Assembly (NCBI GenBank): GCA_963995505.1
Contig: OZ023185.1
Span: forward strand, 18,487,691-18,551,690
Direction of reading: 5' to 3'
Source of the DNA: Hypericum androsaemum
Taxonomy: Eukaryota > Streptophyta > Magnoliopsida > Malpighiales > Hypericaceae
DNA length: 64,000 nt
In this document: in pieces, positions 35,042 through 45,690 of the stretch
Numbering within the stretch: the first letter of the stretch is position 1
Layout of the letters: each line of letters starts with the position of its first letter
The notes under the pieces: generated by a model
The model's input: only the letters and a program-made list of their open reading frames with translations
The model's database searches: none
What the model was told of the DNA's origin: nothing
Position numbers and translations under genes: made by a program

Positions 35042-35809
35042 TGTTGTATATTTGTGGATAATAGAGTAAAGAAAGTATAGGCTAGGCATACTGGGTCGAG
35101 GCAAGTTGATTAGGATACAAAACCTATATCATGTTGTTTGTGGAGGATGGTGTACTTGATTAGGATTTAAGTCGAGGCAAGAGTTTCACTATTTCTCCGT
35201 AAGACGAGATTGTTTCGTATTCAGTGCTTACGGGCTGCGGCAATCGTCCCCAAGATACAACGACTTTGTTACTTCCAAATTCGTAGCACAACAATCTTTG
35301 GATACTCAGAACTTTCTTGAGACGGGGGGAGAGAAGAGAACAACTATTGCTAATGAATGCTTATGCAATGAGTTGCTGGAATAAATTGCAAATGAGGGGG
35401 AGAGGCCTATTTATAGGCGCTGGATGGAGGGAGGCAGACAATTCCGAGGGGACAAACCTTTCCGGCAAGCCTACTGCAACGATGCGCATGTGTGAAGTGC
35501 TAAGTGCGCCCCAAAGCGCCCAATGCACCTCAAAGTGCCCAATGCGCCTCAAAGTGCCTAATGCGCCTCAAAGTGTCTAATGCGCACATGTATGTGCGCG
35601 TACACGCTTGGATGGTGCTTCACACTATCCTCGCATCATGTCCAAATTGTCTTTTCAGGTGGAACATTTAATGTTACACTAGCTTGGAGCTCCTCCTTTC
35701 ATACTTGAAAATATTTGCGCCATTTTCCAATGTGGGATTGATTTCCCTCCAACCTTGGGCCTTCCTAACTTGGGCCTTCTTATGCATTTATTTTCTTTTA
35801 ATTCCAACA
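35042..35809 (-). repeat. Copia 3' LTR (768 bp)
   Basis: Bounded by tgttgtatat and aattccaaca, so both ends share the inverted tgttg/caaca. The purine tract (minus-strand atatggggga) adjoins it at 35810. The left host flank ggggcctac matches the HIPP upstream flank at 20925. Confidence 0.85.
35506..35581. repeat. Minisatellite, four 19-bp units in the Copia LTR
   Basis: Units of the form gcgcctcaaagtgcctaat occur four times in tandem with a few substitutions, giving a GC-rich island in the LTR. Confidence 0.9.
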
Positions 35810-36354
35810 ATCCCCCATATAAATGATGATTAATGCATGCTGACACTTTTTAAGAAAAGTTTCGACGAGTTATCATTTCATCGAGATAGGTAGCTTACGG
35901 CTTTGAACCTTCTCTAGTAAGATGTTATCGGATTTACTTGCTGCTTAGTGAACGTGATGTCTTGAACTGGTCAACTTTTGATGTAAACTAATACAATAAC
36001 ATTTACACAATGATATCTCTAATATCCTTAGTTCTCACGTTGTGTCTGTTTCGCCCATGGACCTTATCTTGGATTCATAAGTATTTTTCCATTTGAAGCG
36101 GCCTCACTTCACACTTATATAGGTGATCTCCTATCAGAAGTATCCTACCATACTCCACCCTTATCTGGTATATGAATCATTGAAAGCGTAGATGCTTAAC
36201 CTTACCACACCTCTGCAGGTTAGTACTTGGGCAACTTCTGAGAATGGGATGAGTTCCAAGTGATCATCTTAACCATCCATAACTTAGTTGTCTCATTGAA
36301 CCAAGTTTGTGGGATCTCCACTCATCATGGTTGAGTTACCGCTATGAACATTTT

Positions 36355-39300
36355 TTAATGTGCAGATTTTAACCTCATTCCCCTTACTGTATTATACATT
36401 TGATCTCTGTTGATTTTTTTTGTCAAAGGATCAGCTATGTTGTCCTTGGACTTCACATAATTAATGGTAATTATACCACCAGAGATCAATTGTCTAACGG
36501 TGTTATGTCTCCTACGGATGTATCGAGACTTACCATTGTACATAGTACTTTGTGCTCTCCCGATTGCTGACATGCTATCACAATGTATCAATACAGGAGG
36601 CACATACTTGTTCCAACAAGGAATATCCTCTAGGAAGTTTCTGAGCCATTCAGCTTCTTCCCTAGCTTTATCTAGTGCTATAAATTCTGACTCCATGGTG
36701 GATCGATCTATGCACATTTGTTTGGAGGATTTCTAGGACACAGCTCATCCACCTATGGTGAACACGTAACCACTAGTGGATTTGGAGTGTTTATTGCTCG
36801 ATATCCAATTCGCATCATTGTATCCTTCCAATATAGCTGGATATCTCGTATAAAGTATGCCATGGTTCAAAGTATGTTTTATGTACTTTAAAACCCTTTC
36901 CAAAGCTAACCAGTGATCTGTTCCTGAATATGCAATATCAGGACATGTACAATTTGTCAAGTACATTAGGCTCCCAATGATCCTTGTATATTTCAGTTGA
37001 GATACTGGGTCCCCTCTATTTTTAGCTAAGTGTAGACTCAGGTCTATCGGAGTCTTAGCCAGAGGTTTGTCAAAAGTTTTAAATTTCTTGAGTACGTTCT
37101 CTACATAGTGAGATTGTGACAAGACAATTCTTTCTGTCGTCCTAGAGATTTTGATCCCTAGTATGACATCTAGGGGTGAGCATTCGGGATATCCCGATCC
37201 TGAATACCGAATACCGAAAATCCTGAATACTAAAATTCGAAAAGAACCTCTACCGATCCCGAACCGAAATAATTTTGGAATATCCCGAATACCGAATTAA
37301 TATTTCGGGATTATCCCGAAAATCCTAAAATTTTTCTACGAAGAGTAATAAAGTAAAGAAATTTCCATGCTTCATCTCTATGGGGCTTCAAGGCATCTTA
37401 ATTTACAAATTTGTCTCTTGTACATTGAGAATTCCAATTTAATTTGAAGGTAACGACGGTAATGTGCAATTCCTCACATGTTTCGGCTCCAATTGGGTCG
37501 ACCATTAAATATGTAATAGAAAATAAATCCAAGTTGCAGAAGATTCAAACATAAAGAAGAAAGTGTCTGCTTTTATGGATTCACTTTCTGCTGGAGAATG
37601 GAGGCATAAATAAATAAAACCATCGAGGAGATTAGGGTGAAGAAATTCAGCTCAACTTCATGATCGAAGGAACCCAAGTCATGAACAAACTTTCCAGATC
37701 AATTCCACCTAATTTAGAAAAATCCCCAAATTTAAAATCCTAATTTATTTTCGCAATTGGAAACCCTAATTTATTTACAATACCTAACTTGGGAGAGTGA
37801 GGTGCGGCCGTGAGGTGGTGGTTCTGTGGAGCATGAGCTGGTGGCGCCGTGGTTTGTGGTGGTGGCCGAAACTTGTGGAGGGGCAGAGAGGAAAGGAGAA
37901 GAGGAGACGTGTTTTCTGGAAGTGGGTGGGATTTTTTTCATTATATATAGGTGGGTAAAATTACACTTTAAGACTTCGAGATTTTTGGTATTACCGAAAT
38001 AATACCAGTATATACCGAACCGATCCCGAATACCGAAATTATCAAAATTTTCTCAAAAATCTTACCGAATTAACTCCCGAATACCGAACTCCCGATCCCG
38101 AACTCCCGAATACCAAAATAATTTTGGGATATCCCGAATACCGATCCCATTTGCTCACCCTTAATGACATCAGCTAGACTCATATCTTTCATTTCAAAGT
38201 TGTTCTTTAACATATTCTTAGTTTTCACGATAAGATCATTACTACTTTCCATGATTAGCATGTCGTCTACGTACAGACATACAATCACGTAAGCATAGGT
38301 GTGCCTTTAATGTATATACATTTATCACACTCATTGATCTTAAAGCCATTTGACATCATTATTTTGTCAAATTTCTCATGCCATTATTTCGGTGCCTGTT
38401 TCAGCCCGTACAATGACTTGACTAGTTTGCATACTTTATGCTCTTGTCCGGGGGCAACAAACCTTTCATGTTATTCCATATATATCTCCTCTTCCAGTTC
38501 TCCATTTAGAAAAGCTATTTTTACATCCATCTGATGTATCTCGAGGTTATAGAATGCTGCGACGGCTATGAGCACTCTAATAGATGTGATTCTTGTGACC
38601 GGCGAATATGTGTCAAAGTAATCATATCATTTCTTCTGTTTGAATCCTCTAGCTACCAACCGAGCTTTGTATTTGTCGATTGATACATCAGCTTTGTATT
38701 TCCTTTTAAGGATCTATTTATAACCTAAAGGTTTGAAACCAGGTGGAAGATCTACGATTTTCTACGTGTGGTTTTGCATGATGGTCTCTATCTCACTGTT
38801 GATAGCTTTTTTCAGAGAGGAGCATCTGGACTAGACAATGCCTCTTGGATTGTCCTGGGTTCATTTTCTAACACGTATGTCAGAAAATCTAAACCAAATG
38901 ACTTGGCTACTTTGGTCCTCTTATCGCGTCTAGGTTTCTGAGCATCTTGATCAGAACATCGTGCAGCCTCATAAGTTCTCTTATTAGAACTTACTTTTTT
39001 CCTTTCTTTATTAGGAAAAGTATTCTCAAAGAATATCGCATTCCTTGATTCTATAACCGTTCTCTCATTTACTTCAAGGTTTTCAGATTTATGTACCAGA
39101 AATCGATACGCACTACTATTATAAGCATATCCGATAAAGATGCAATCAATAGTTTTGGATCCTATTCTCACTTATTTAGGCTTAGGTACTTCTACTTTAG
39201 CTAGGCACCCCTACACTTTAAGGTAACTGTAGGAAGGCTTCCTCCCTTTCTATAGTTCATATGGGGTTTTGTCCCTTTTCTTATATGGCAATTTATTTAG

Positions 39301-40273
39301 AATGTGGTTAGCTGAGAGCACAGCTTCCCCCCACATATTCTGGGGTAAGCGTGAGCTAATCAACGTAGCATTCATCATCTCCTTGAGAGTTCGATTCTTA
39401 CGTTCAGCTAAGCCATTTGATTGAGGTGAGTATGGTGCAGTTGTCTGATGAATAATGCCATTTTGTTCACAGAATTCCTCAAACAGAGCTACATATTCTC
39501 TCCCTCTATCACTTCGAATCATTTTAATTTTACTGCTAAGTTAATTTTCAACCTTATTCTTATAACTTTTGAAGTCTTCGAAAGCTTCGTCCTTTCCTTT
39601 TAAGAGATATACGTAGCAGTATCTTGTGCAATCATCAATAAATGTGATGAAATACTTTTTTTCACCTCTAGTTTGCACGTGTTTCATATCGCAGACGTTG
39701 GTATGAATTAACTCTAAAGGTGTTGTACTTTTTTCCACTTAATAGAAAGGTGCTTTGGCCATTTTTTCCTCAACACATACTTCGCATTTATCATTTGGGT
39801 TAAACTCTAATTTAGGCAATAAATTTAAACTTACCAACTTTCTTAGTGAGCTTAAATTTACGTGTCCTAATCTATCATGCCATAAGTTAGAGAACACTCA
39901 GTCAACTAAGAAGAATTAAAAACTTTATTCTATCCCTCAAAGGCACGTTGTATAGTTATTACATTCAACTTGAAAAGTCCCCCTATCTAGGTAACCCTTT
40001 CCTACAAATGTACCAGCTTTGGTCAATACAAACTTATCAGCCTAAAAAACTACCAGCTTTGCTTAACAAGGAGCCGAATACCAGATTCTTGCAAATGTCT
40101 GGAACATGCAATACATCCTTGAGAGTCAGCTCTTTCCCTGAGGTTAGCTTCACGACCACCTTACCTAATCTGACTACTTTGGAAGTTGCGGAGTTACCCA
40201 TAAACAGCTTTCGTCCAGTGATCGGAACATAGGTCGAGAACATCTCTTTGTCTGAGCAGATGTTTCCGTTCAA
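36355..40273 (-). pseudogene. Copia pol polyprotein, broken
   Basis: Minus strand: protease-linker [16 protein letters not shown] and [20 protein letters not shown] (40273-40037); integrase IRSDRGREY and YSPQSNGLAERKNRTLKEM (39522-39250); reverse transcriptase with CLYVDDMLI (38288-38170) continuing after the inserted element at 37137 with [13 protein letters not shown]; RNase H with TMESEFIALDKAREEAEWLR and NIADPLTKK (36717-36355). Several stops and frameshifts separate these pieces. The protease active-site DSGA is lost. Confidence 0.92.
37171..38163. mobile_element. hAT-like element, taggggtgagca family, inside Copia RT
   Basis: The ends are taggggtgagca and tgctcaccctta. The exact 8-bp atgacatc is duplicated at 37163-37170 and 38164-38171. 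The flanking reverse transcriptase reading is interrupted exactly here. The interior has cgggatatcccgaat palindromes at both ends and about 0.7 kb of unrelated sequence; no transposase. Confidence 0.93.
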
Positions 40274-40290
40274 GAAAGTCCCTTCCTACC

Positions 40291-41010
40291 CACTTTTCTC
40301 TCTCCATGTTAGACTGACTTTGAAACGATCACTCCGGACCGTCGTTGAGTTCGATCGACGTTATCTCCGATTTTCCACCCAACACTTTCATACCAAGAAA
40401 GTGACCTTCACTTTAACATTATTAGGCATGGTCGAAGAATTTAGGAATAAATAATTCAGTCTTCGTTAATTGGCTGTAGCACGTTGGGACTAGAAGATTC
40501 CGGCAATTTAGATTTGTTTTAGACAGTCACCATGTGGGTGGATGAGAGATATGGGGGGAATCGTGGTACTCGTTGTTCCTTCCAAATTAAGTATGGCAAT
40601 TGGATTATGTTATGTATTTGATTGTATATTTAATTTAACCAAGAATATCGAATTTGAATTTTATGAATGTGTAAATGTGAAACATTTGTTTACAGAATTT
40701 TGACATCCTTTAAAGTTTATATCGAACTCGAATGTAGATTAATCGAATTGATTTTGTCATCCACCAAAAATGTATTAGATAGTCCGGAATGGTGGATGGG
40801 TCGTGGATTTTGATTGGTTGGAAATCAACTGCTCATAAATTGGTTATTATTAGCTGAGCATTTGATAAGATTTCTGGAAGATTTTTCTTAGCTGGGGCTG
40901 GGGAAGGGATTTGGGCCGGAAAGGCCCAATGTAATGGGATGGGTTACTAGGGTGGGCCTGGAATTAATTAAGGATTTTTTAGTTTTCTAATACAATTGTC
41001 CTTCCGGGCT
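40291..41010. other. Host flank, no gene seen
   Basis: Sequence at 40385-40445 (gaaagtgaccttca, ttaacattattaggcatgg) matches 22980-23035, confirming that the Copia lies within the duplicated unit. No coding feature was found. Confidence 0.6.
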
Positions 41011-41844
41011 AATTGCAGTAGCAATCTCAAGGGTATCGGGGGCCAAAGCACTAAACGAGGCGGAGCGTAGAATGGCGTTGTGCGCTTTTTTACAGGTTTA
41101 CATAACTGTAATTTCGTATTTATACAAGAGAATTCTGCATTGTTATATTTTGTAATTACTATTATCATTAATAAAATTTTACTTTATCAAAAATATATTG
41201 GTTACTATTTTACTGCAGTGGACACATTTCCCCATTCGTTACAAAATTTCCGTAATAACACCGTGCTACACAACTCAAAAAAAAAAAGAAATCAAAAAAA
41301 AAGGAATGATGAAACCTTAAAATTAAAACTCCAAACGGTGAAGCACCTATAAATAACATCACCACCCCCAAAAATTGTGAGGAGATAAAACCAAGACAAA
41401 GACTTATTAAATTATCAAATATCAGATTATCCATTCCATTGAATAAGTTTTGGCCTTGGTTTTATCTCCTCGCAATTTTTGGACGAATTTCACGGTAGAA
41501 TTTTTTAAGGGATTATGAAGCGTGAGATTGAAGATTTTTAAAATAAAATGGCAATTTTTTTTTGTTAGGCTCAGAGGCATTTTTGTCCCTATGAAAACCG
41601 AAAAATGGGTCTAAAACTTATCAATTAATTTTATAAATATGAGAGATTGTCAATACTAAATTATTTTTATTAATCAATTTATTCAAACAACGTCACCTAG
41701 GATTATTTTGCTCATATAATCACTCTCTGTCCTTCAAAAAATATATTTGATCAGAGCTGTCTGAATTAATTTGGTCTCATTCATATAATGCTTTCTGGTC
41801 TTTGACCTCGTCTCGGTCCGTGTGTATCCCTCCTGCACACCTAG

Positions 41845-42760
41845 AAGTGGCGATTGTTTGAATCTGATTCGTAATTTGATTTGATTCGATTCGTCAAAAA
41901 CTCGATTCGATTCGTTTAAAATTTGATTCGTCCAAAATTCGATTCGAATTCGTCATGAAACGAATTGAATACGGTTCAAGATTTTTATAATTCGTCAAAC
42001 CGGAGAATTCAATTTGAATTTGATTCGAGAATTTAATTCTGGTGGTCGAATTTGATTCGAATTTGTCTATATTATTTAAAAAAATAAAAAATAACATAAA
42101 TTGGGGGAAAACGGGGGTTTGAAATTTTAAACCCTCCCCCTTTGACATGTTTCGTCCGTCAGGGGACATGAATCCAGAGACATGTCCACAGAGCTGAGAG
42201 CTCTCAAGAGCTGACGCTGTCAGCAAATCAGGTGTGGGGCCCACCACGTCAGCAAGGAAGGGAATTCGTCAGTTGTCCGTGTCAACCGACTCTATATTGT
42301 TTTTTCTTAATTTTTTATATATTCAAATTTCTTTCTAACTCAATAAATACCACTTTTTATTCATCAAAATTTACACATTCCAATCTCAATTCTCTACTTC
42401 TCTTATTCATAATTTGATAAATTCTCTCTCTAAGTTTACTAATTAGCTATATTAGTCATATTGTTGACATAATCACTCACATTACTATCTAATTATGTCA
42501 TCAAGTGGAGCAAATAAAGGTAAAAAATATATATATAACCCTAAACCTTCATTACACTGATAAAAATAAATAAATAGGAACTAGCTAAATTAGTTGCTAC
42601 GAAACATTTATCTTTTAACTTTGGTAAAAAACTTAACTCTAACCCTAACCCTAACCCTAATCCCTAACCTTAACACATCTCTAAACCCTAAACCCTAACC
42701 TTAAATCATAACACTAACCCTAACTCTAATCATGAACCATAACACTAAATTAATTGGATT
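41845..42760. mobile_element. Possible truncated hAT-like insertion
   Basis: Starts near ctagaagtggcgatt and is rich in gattcgaattcg-type repeats. It separates sequence that is collinear in copy 1 (similar aaatcaactgctcag occurs at 40827 and 42780). The right terminus is not identified. A possible start atgtcatcaagtggagc at 42498 followed by gtaaaa is not convincing as a gene. Confidence 0.35.
42634..42730. repeat. Interstitial telomere-like tract
   Basis: Runs of aaccctaaccctaaccctaa, then degenerate ccctaaaccctaacctta. Both 6-bp CCCTAA and 7-bp CCCTAAA units occur over about 100 bp. Confidence 0.8.
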
Positions 42761-43221
42761 TTGATTTTTGATTGAATAGAAATCAACTGCTCAGTAATCA
42801 ACGGATGGGTCCAGTTTTTATAGAAGTTGCAGTTACAATCTGTAACGAAGAAATTCATCACCATAGTTGTAAATAGGTACATATTTATAACAAAAATTCA
42901 ACCTATCAAAATTGCAACACAACCCAAAAATCTAAAAAAATAGTGTGTTGAAACCTTAAAGTTAAAATCCAAACGAATCTCTAACCACTGGTAATATACA
43001 ACATCGGAATTAAAAATTATATTAATGTACAAAATCGACCTACAATTTCAAATAATAGAAGATTATCCAAACACCAAATGGAACAATTACCTTTTTTTGA
43101 TATGTACCGAAACAACTACATCAAAATTCGAGTTAAATATAATAACAAAAAATTCAACAAAATTTTAACAATGTTCAACTCGAAATCATTACCATTACAT
43201 ACAAGTGTTTGCTGGTAACGA

Positions 43222-44172
43222 TTAATAAAATTGGTCCTTGATGCGTACGTTCAATCTCCTAAGCCAAATAGAATGGACCGTCATATGGAAAACATCGTAT
43301 CTCTTAGGAGGCCCATTCGCTACAAAATGCCTCTGCACCTGCTTCACCCTCCTCTGCATCCTCAAGTACTGCCTCGTCGAAATACCCATCAAAATGTCCT
43401 TAATCTTAGGCAAATCTTTCACCTCGACTCGAACCGAGAATGCGTTCCAATTTAGTACATCGCTGAACGGAGGCACGTATCCGTCGGAGATCAAGACAGG
43501 TACGCACTCCGAGTAGATGGCCTCCACCACCCTCGGGCTCGCCACCTCGTACCCGCTAGGGCAGAGGCAGAACTTGCTGCTCTTTAGCATGGAAGTGTAG
43601 GAGACTCCATTGGGCAAGTGGTCATAGACTTGGATTTCCTGGTCTTTGTTCTTCCATTGGTCTATTAGGAGCTCCCTTATTGGGCCGTGGTGGCGGCCCG
43701 CGAAGAAGGCGAGGATGGGCCTCCGGGAGGGTGATGGGCCGCCTATTAGGCCCGTGATCTCGCCGGTGAGGAGATGGATTTCGGGGAATGAGGCGTCTTT
43801 TGATGGGTTGAATCCTTCTGAGGTGTTGGCATTGCACAGAACTCTGATCGAGTTGTTGAATAGGTAAGGGACGTAGCTTGATGTACGCGGACCCTGTCGA
43901 TAAATTTCCAATCAATAAATATGTTACGCTCAGCGTTTCAACTAAACCAAGTTACATAAATATATTAAAATATCTCTAAAATGATATTGTTAGGGCCGAA
44001 GAAAAATATTATCACATAAAATATGTTTATTTTTTAGCTCCAAAATTATTAAAATTGACTTTTTGAAAATATCGATTACAATGACTATTTGAAGACAATA
44101 GTAAAATTTATCAAACAAACAAGTCTACTATAAATTAGTATTTTAAAATATTTTACGAATTCATAAAGTATG

Positions 44173-44225
<53 letters not shown>

Positions 44226-45690
44226 TTATTTATTTATTTATTCAAACCTATTATTTTATGCGAAAGTTGGAACCAAAATTTAACAAGTATTAGTTATGCG
44301 ATAGAAGATTTATTAAATTTTAACATTGATTCCAACTCGGTGATGACTTTTTAATAATTTAAAGAGGTATCACTTTATGGAATATTAATTTATAGAGGTT
44401 TTCCCTATGATGATCAGATTTGAACATTACATTGCTTACCCAATCGTGGCAAGAGACCATGGCATGGTCGGCCCCGGAGCTCCGGTTCCAGAACGGATAC
44501 TTCCGGGAGACAGCGTCGACGTAATCTACGAGAGCGCGGCCGATGGCGTTGATCTCGTGGGAGCCGGGCTCGTATAGGTACTGGACCATCATCACCACAC
44601 TAAATGGAAGGAAGTAGACGAAGGCCTCATCTGGGTTGGTGGTGGTGTACAATTTTCCTTTCTCCAGTTCATGGATGAACCTCCCTTCCGATGAGTATAT
44701 GCTCCGGCAAGGGCCGTCGTGGAACAATGGCGGGTCACCTTCTTTGTACACGAACATCTTGAACAGCCTCTCCATCTCCAAGTAGCTCCTAAGATTATGC
44801 ACATCACCAATACGCGGGTCATTTAGTCTACTGACTATCAGAATTGTAATGCTCCGTGATCTTACAGACTTTTAAAACGTGTTTTGTCCTCAACTTTTCT
44901 GTCGTGAAATTATTTCTGACCAAAGACGTTTAACCTTGTAATTCTCTCATTGCAGAAAAACGTACAATTTAATAATATAGATAATACAATCAAATCATTT
45001 AAGAATTTCTTAACGAAATATACAAGAATCTCGATAGAATCCTCGACATGTTATCTATATATATACCTGTGGAAAGCATTGGCGTTTCTGTAAATTGGAC
45101 CTCGTGGAACGTATTCTGGGTCCTCGTGAATTGAGGTCAGGTTACGGATTAAAGCAGCTTCTCTAATGGAAGACCTCACTCTAGCCAAACTTGCCTCTAT
45201 TTTCTCCAACTTGCTGTATCTTCTAATTGCTCTAATTGGTGCAGGTTCAGCAGCTGCAACACCATTATGAGACTCTTCAATGTCCAATCTTTCCTGATCT
45301 TGTCCCTGTGGCCAATCATTGTTAGTACGTGCCTAGAAGACATTTGGTCTAATGGCATAAGGCGTAAGAGTATTTGACAGATGTACATTATTGGATCTCT
45401 GGCACTGCATAGAAATTTACCTAATATTATTTTTGAAGAACAAAAGACAGAATCCTAAAAGGGTTTAAAAAAGTTCTCACCAGTGATTCTGATTTCTCCT
45501 CCAATGCCATGTCAGAAGTAGTACCCGAGGCATTGTAACTAAAGAAACCAATTCTCACTTGAATGGGAGAAGACCAAAAAGAGCTCTCTGGGACCAAAGT
45601 GAAGACTCCTAGAAGTATCAGTACCAATGCAGGGACAAATAACCTGACAAAAAGTGAAGAGTAAGAGGCAGAGGAAGCACCAATCTTCAT
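43222..45690 (-). CDS. Exostosin-family (GT47) glycosyltransferase
   Basis: Four exons: 45481-45690, 45067-45305, 44440-44788 and 43222-43893, all GT-AG with consistent phases, giving 489 aa. Residues about 13-33 (LFVRLFVPALVLILLGVFTLV region) form a type II signal anchor after a short cytosolic tail, as in Golgi enzymes. A stem and basic linker follow, then the exostosin domain: MERLFKMFVYKEGDPPLFHD, YSSEGRFIHELE, DEAFVYFLPFSV, SCHDWGP across the exon 3-4 join, IRVLCNANTSEGF, FPEIHL, KSSKFCLCPSGYEVASPR, EAIYSECVPVLISDGYVPPF. It ends HSIWLRRLNVRIKDQFY, typical of plant members. Plant GT47 proteins build cell-wall polysaccharides in the Golgi; the exact donor and acceptor cannot be told. A last-exon pseudogene copy lies at 32256-32910. 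Confidence 0.95.
44174..44245. repeat. (TA)n followed by (TTTA)n microsatellite
   Basis: A run of about 24 ta units followed by about six ttta units, in intron 3 of the GT47 gene. Confidence 0.95.

Larger units (their letters stand above)
35042..40290 (-). mobile_element. Copia-type LTR retrotransposon, 5'-truncated
   Basis: On the minus strand the order is protease remnant, integrase, reverse transcriptase, RNase H, then purine tract and 3' LTR: the Copia order. The 5' LTR, gag and start of protease are missing at about 40290. It sits in the upstream flank of the HIPP paralogue and replaces about 2 kb of host sequence. A hAT-like element at 37171-38163 splits reverse transcriptase. Confidence 0.92.
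33370..44165. repeat. Tandem HIPP-GT47 duplication, copy 2
   Basis: Partner of 19735-33360. It holds the HIPP gene with the split tail and the GT47 gene, whose exons 1-3 extend beyond the duplicated part. A Copia element and a hAT-like element interrupt it. About 2 kb of HIPP upstream flank (equivalent to 20935-22960) is missing at the Copia site. Confidence 0.8.

Noticed and set aside
42498..42540. Possible first exon of a hAT transposase (atgtcatcaagtgg then gtaaaa)
   Set aside because: Only about eight codons, no downstream transposase exon found.
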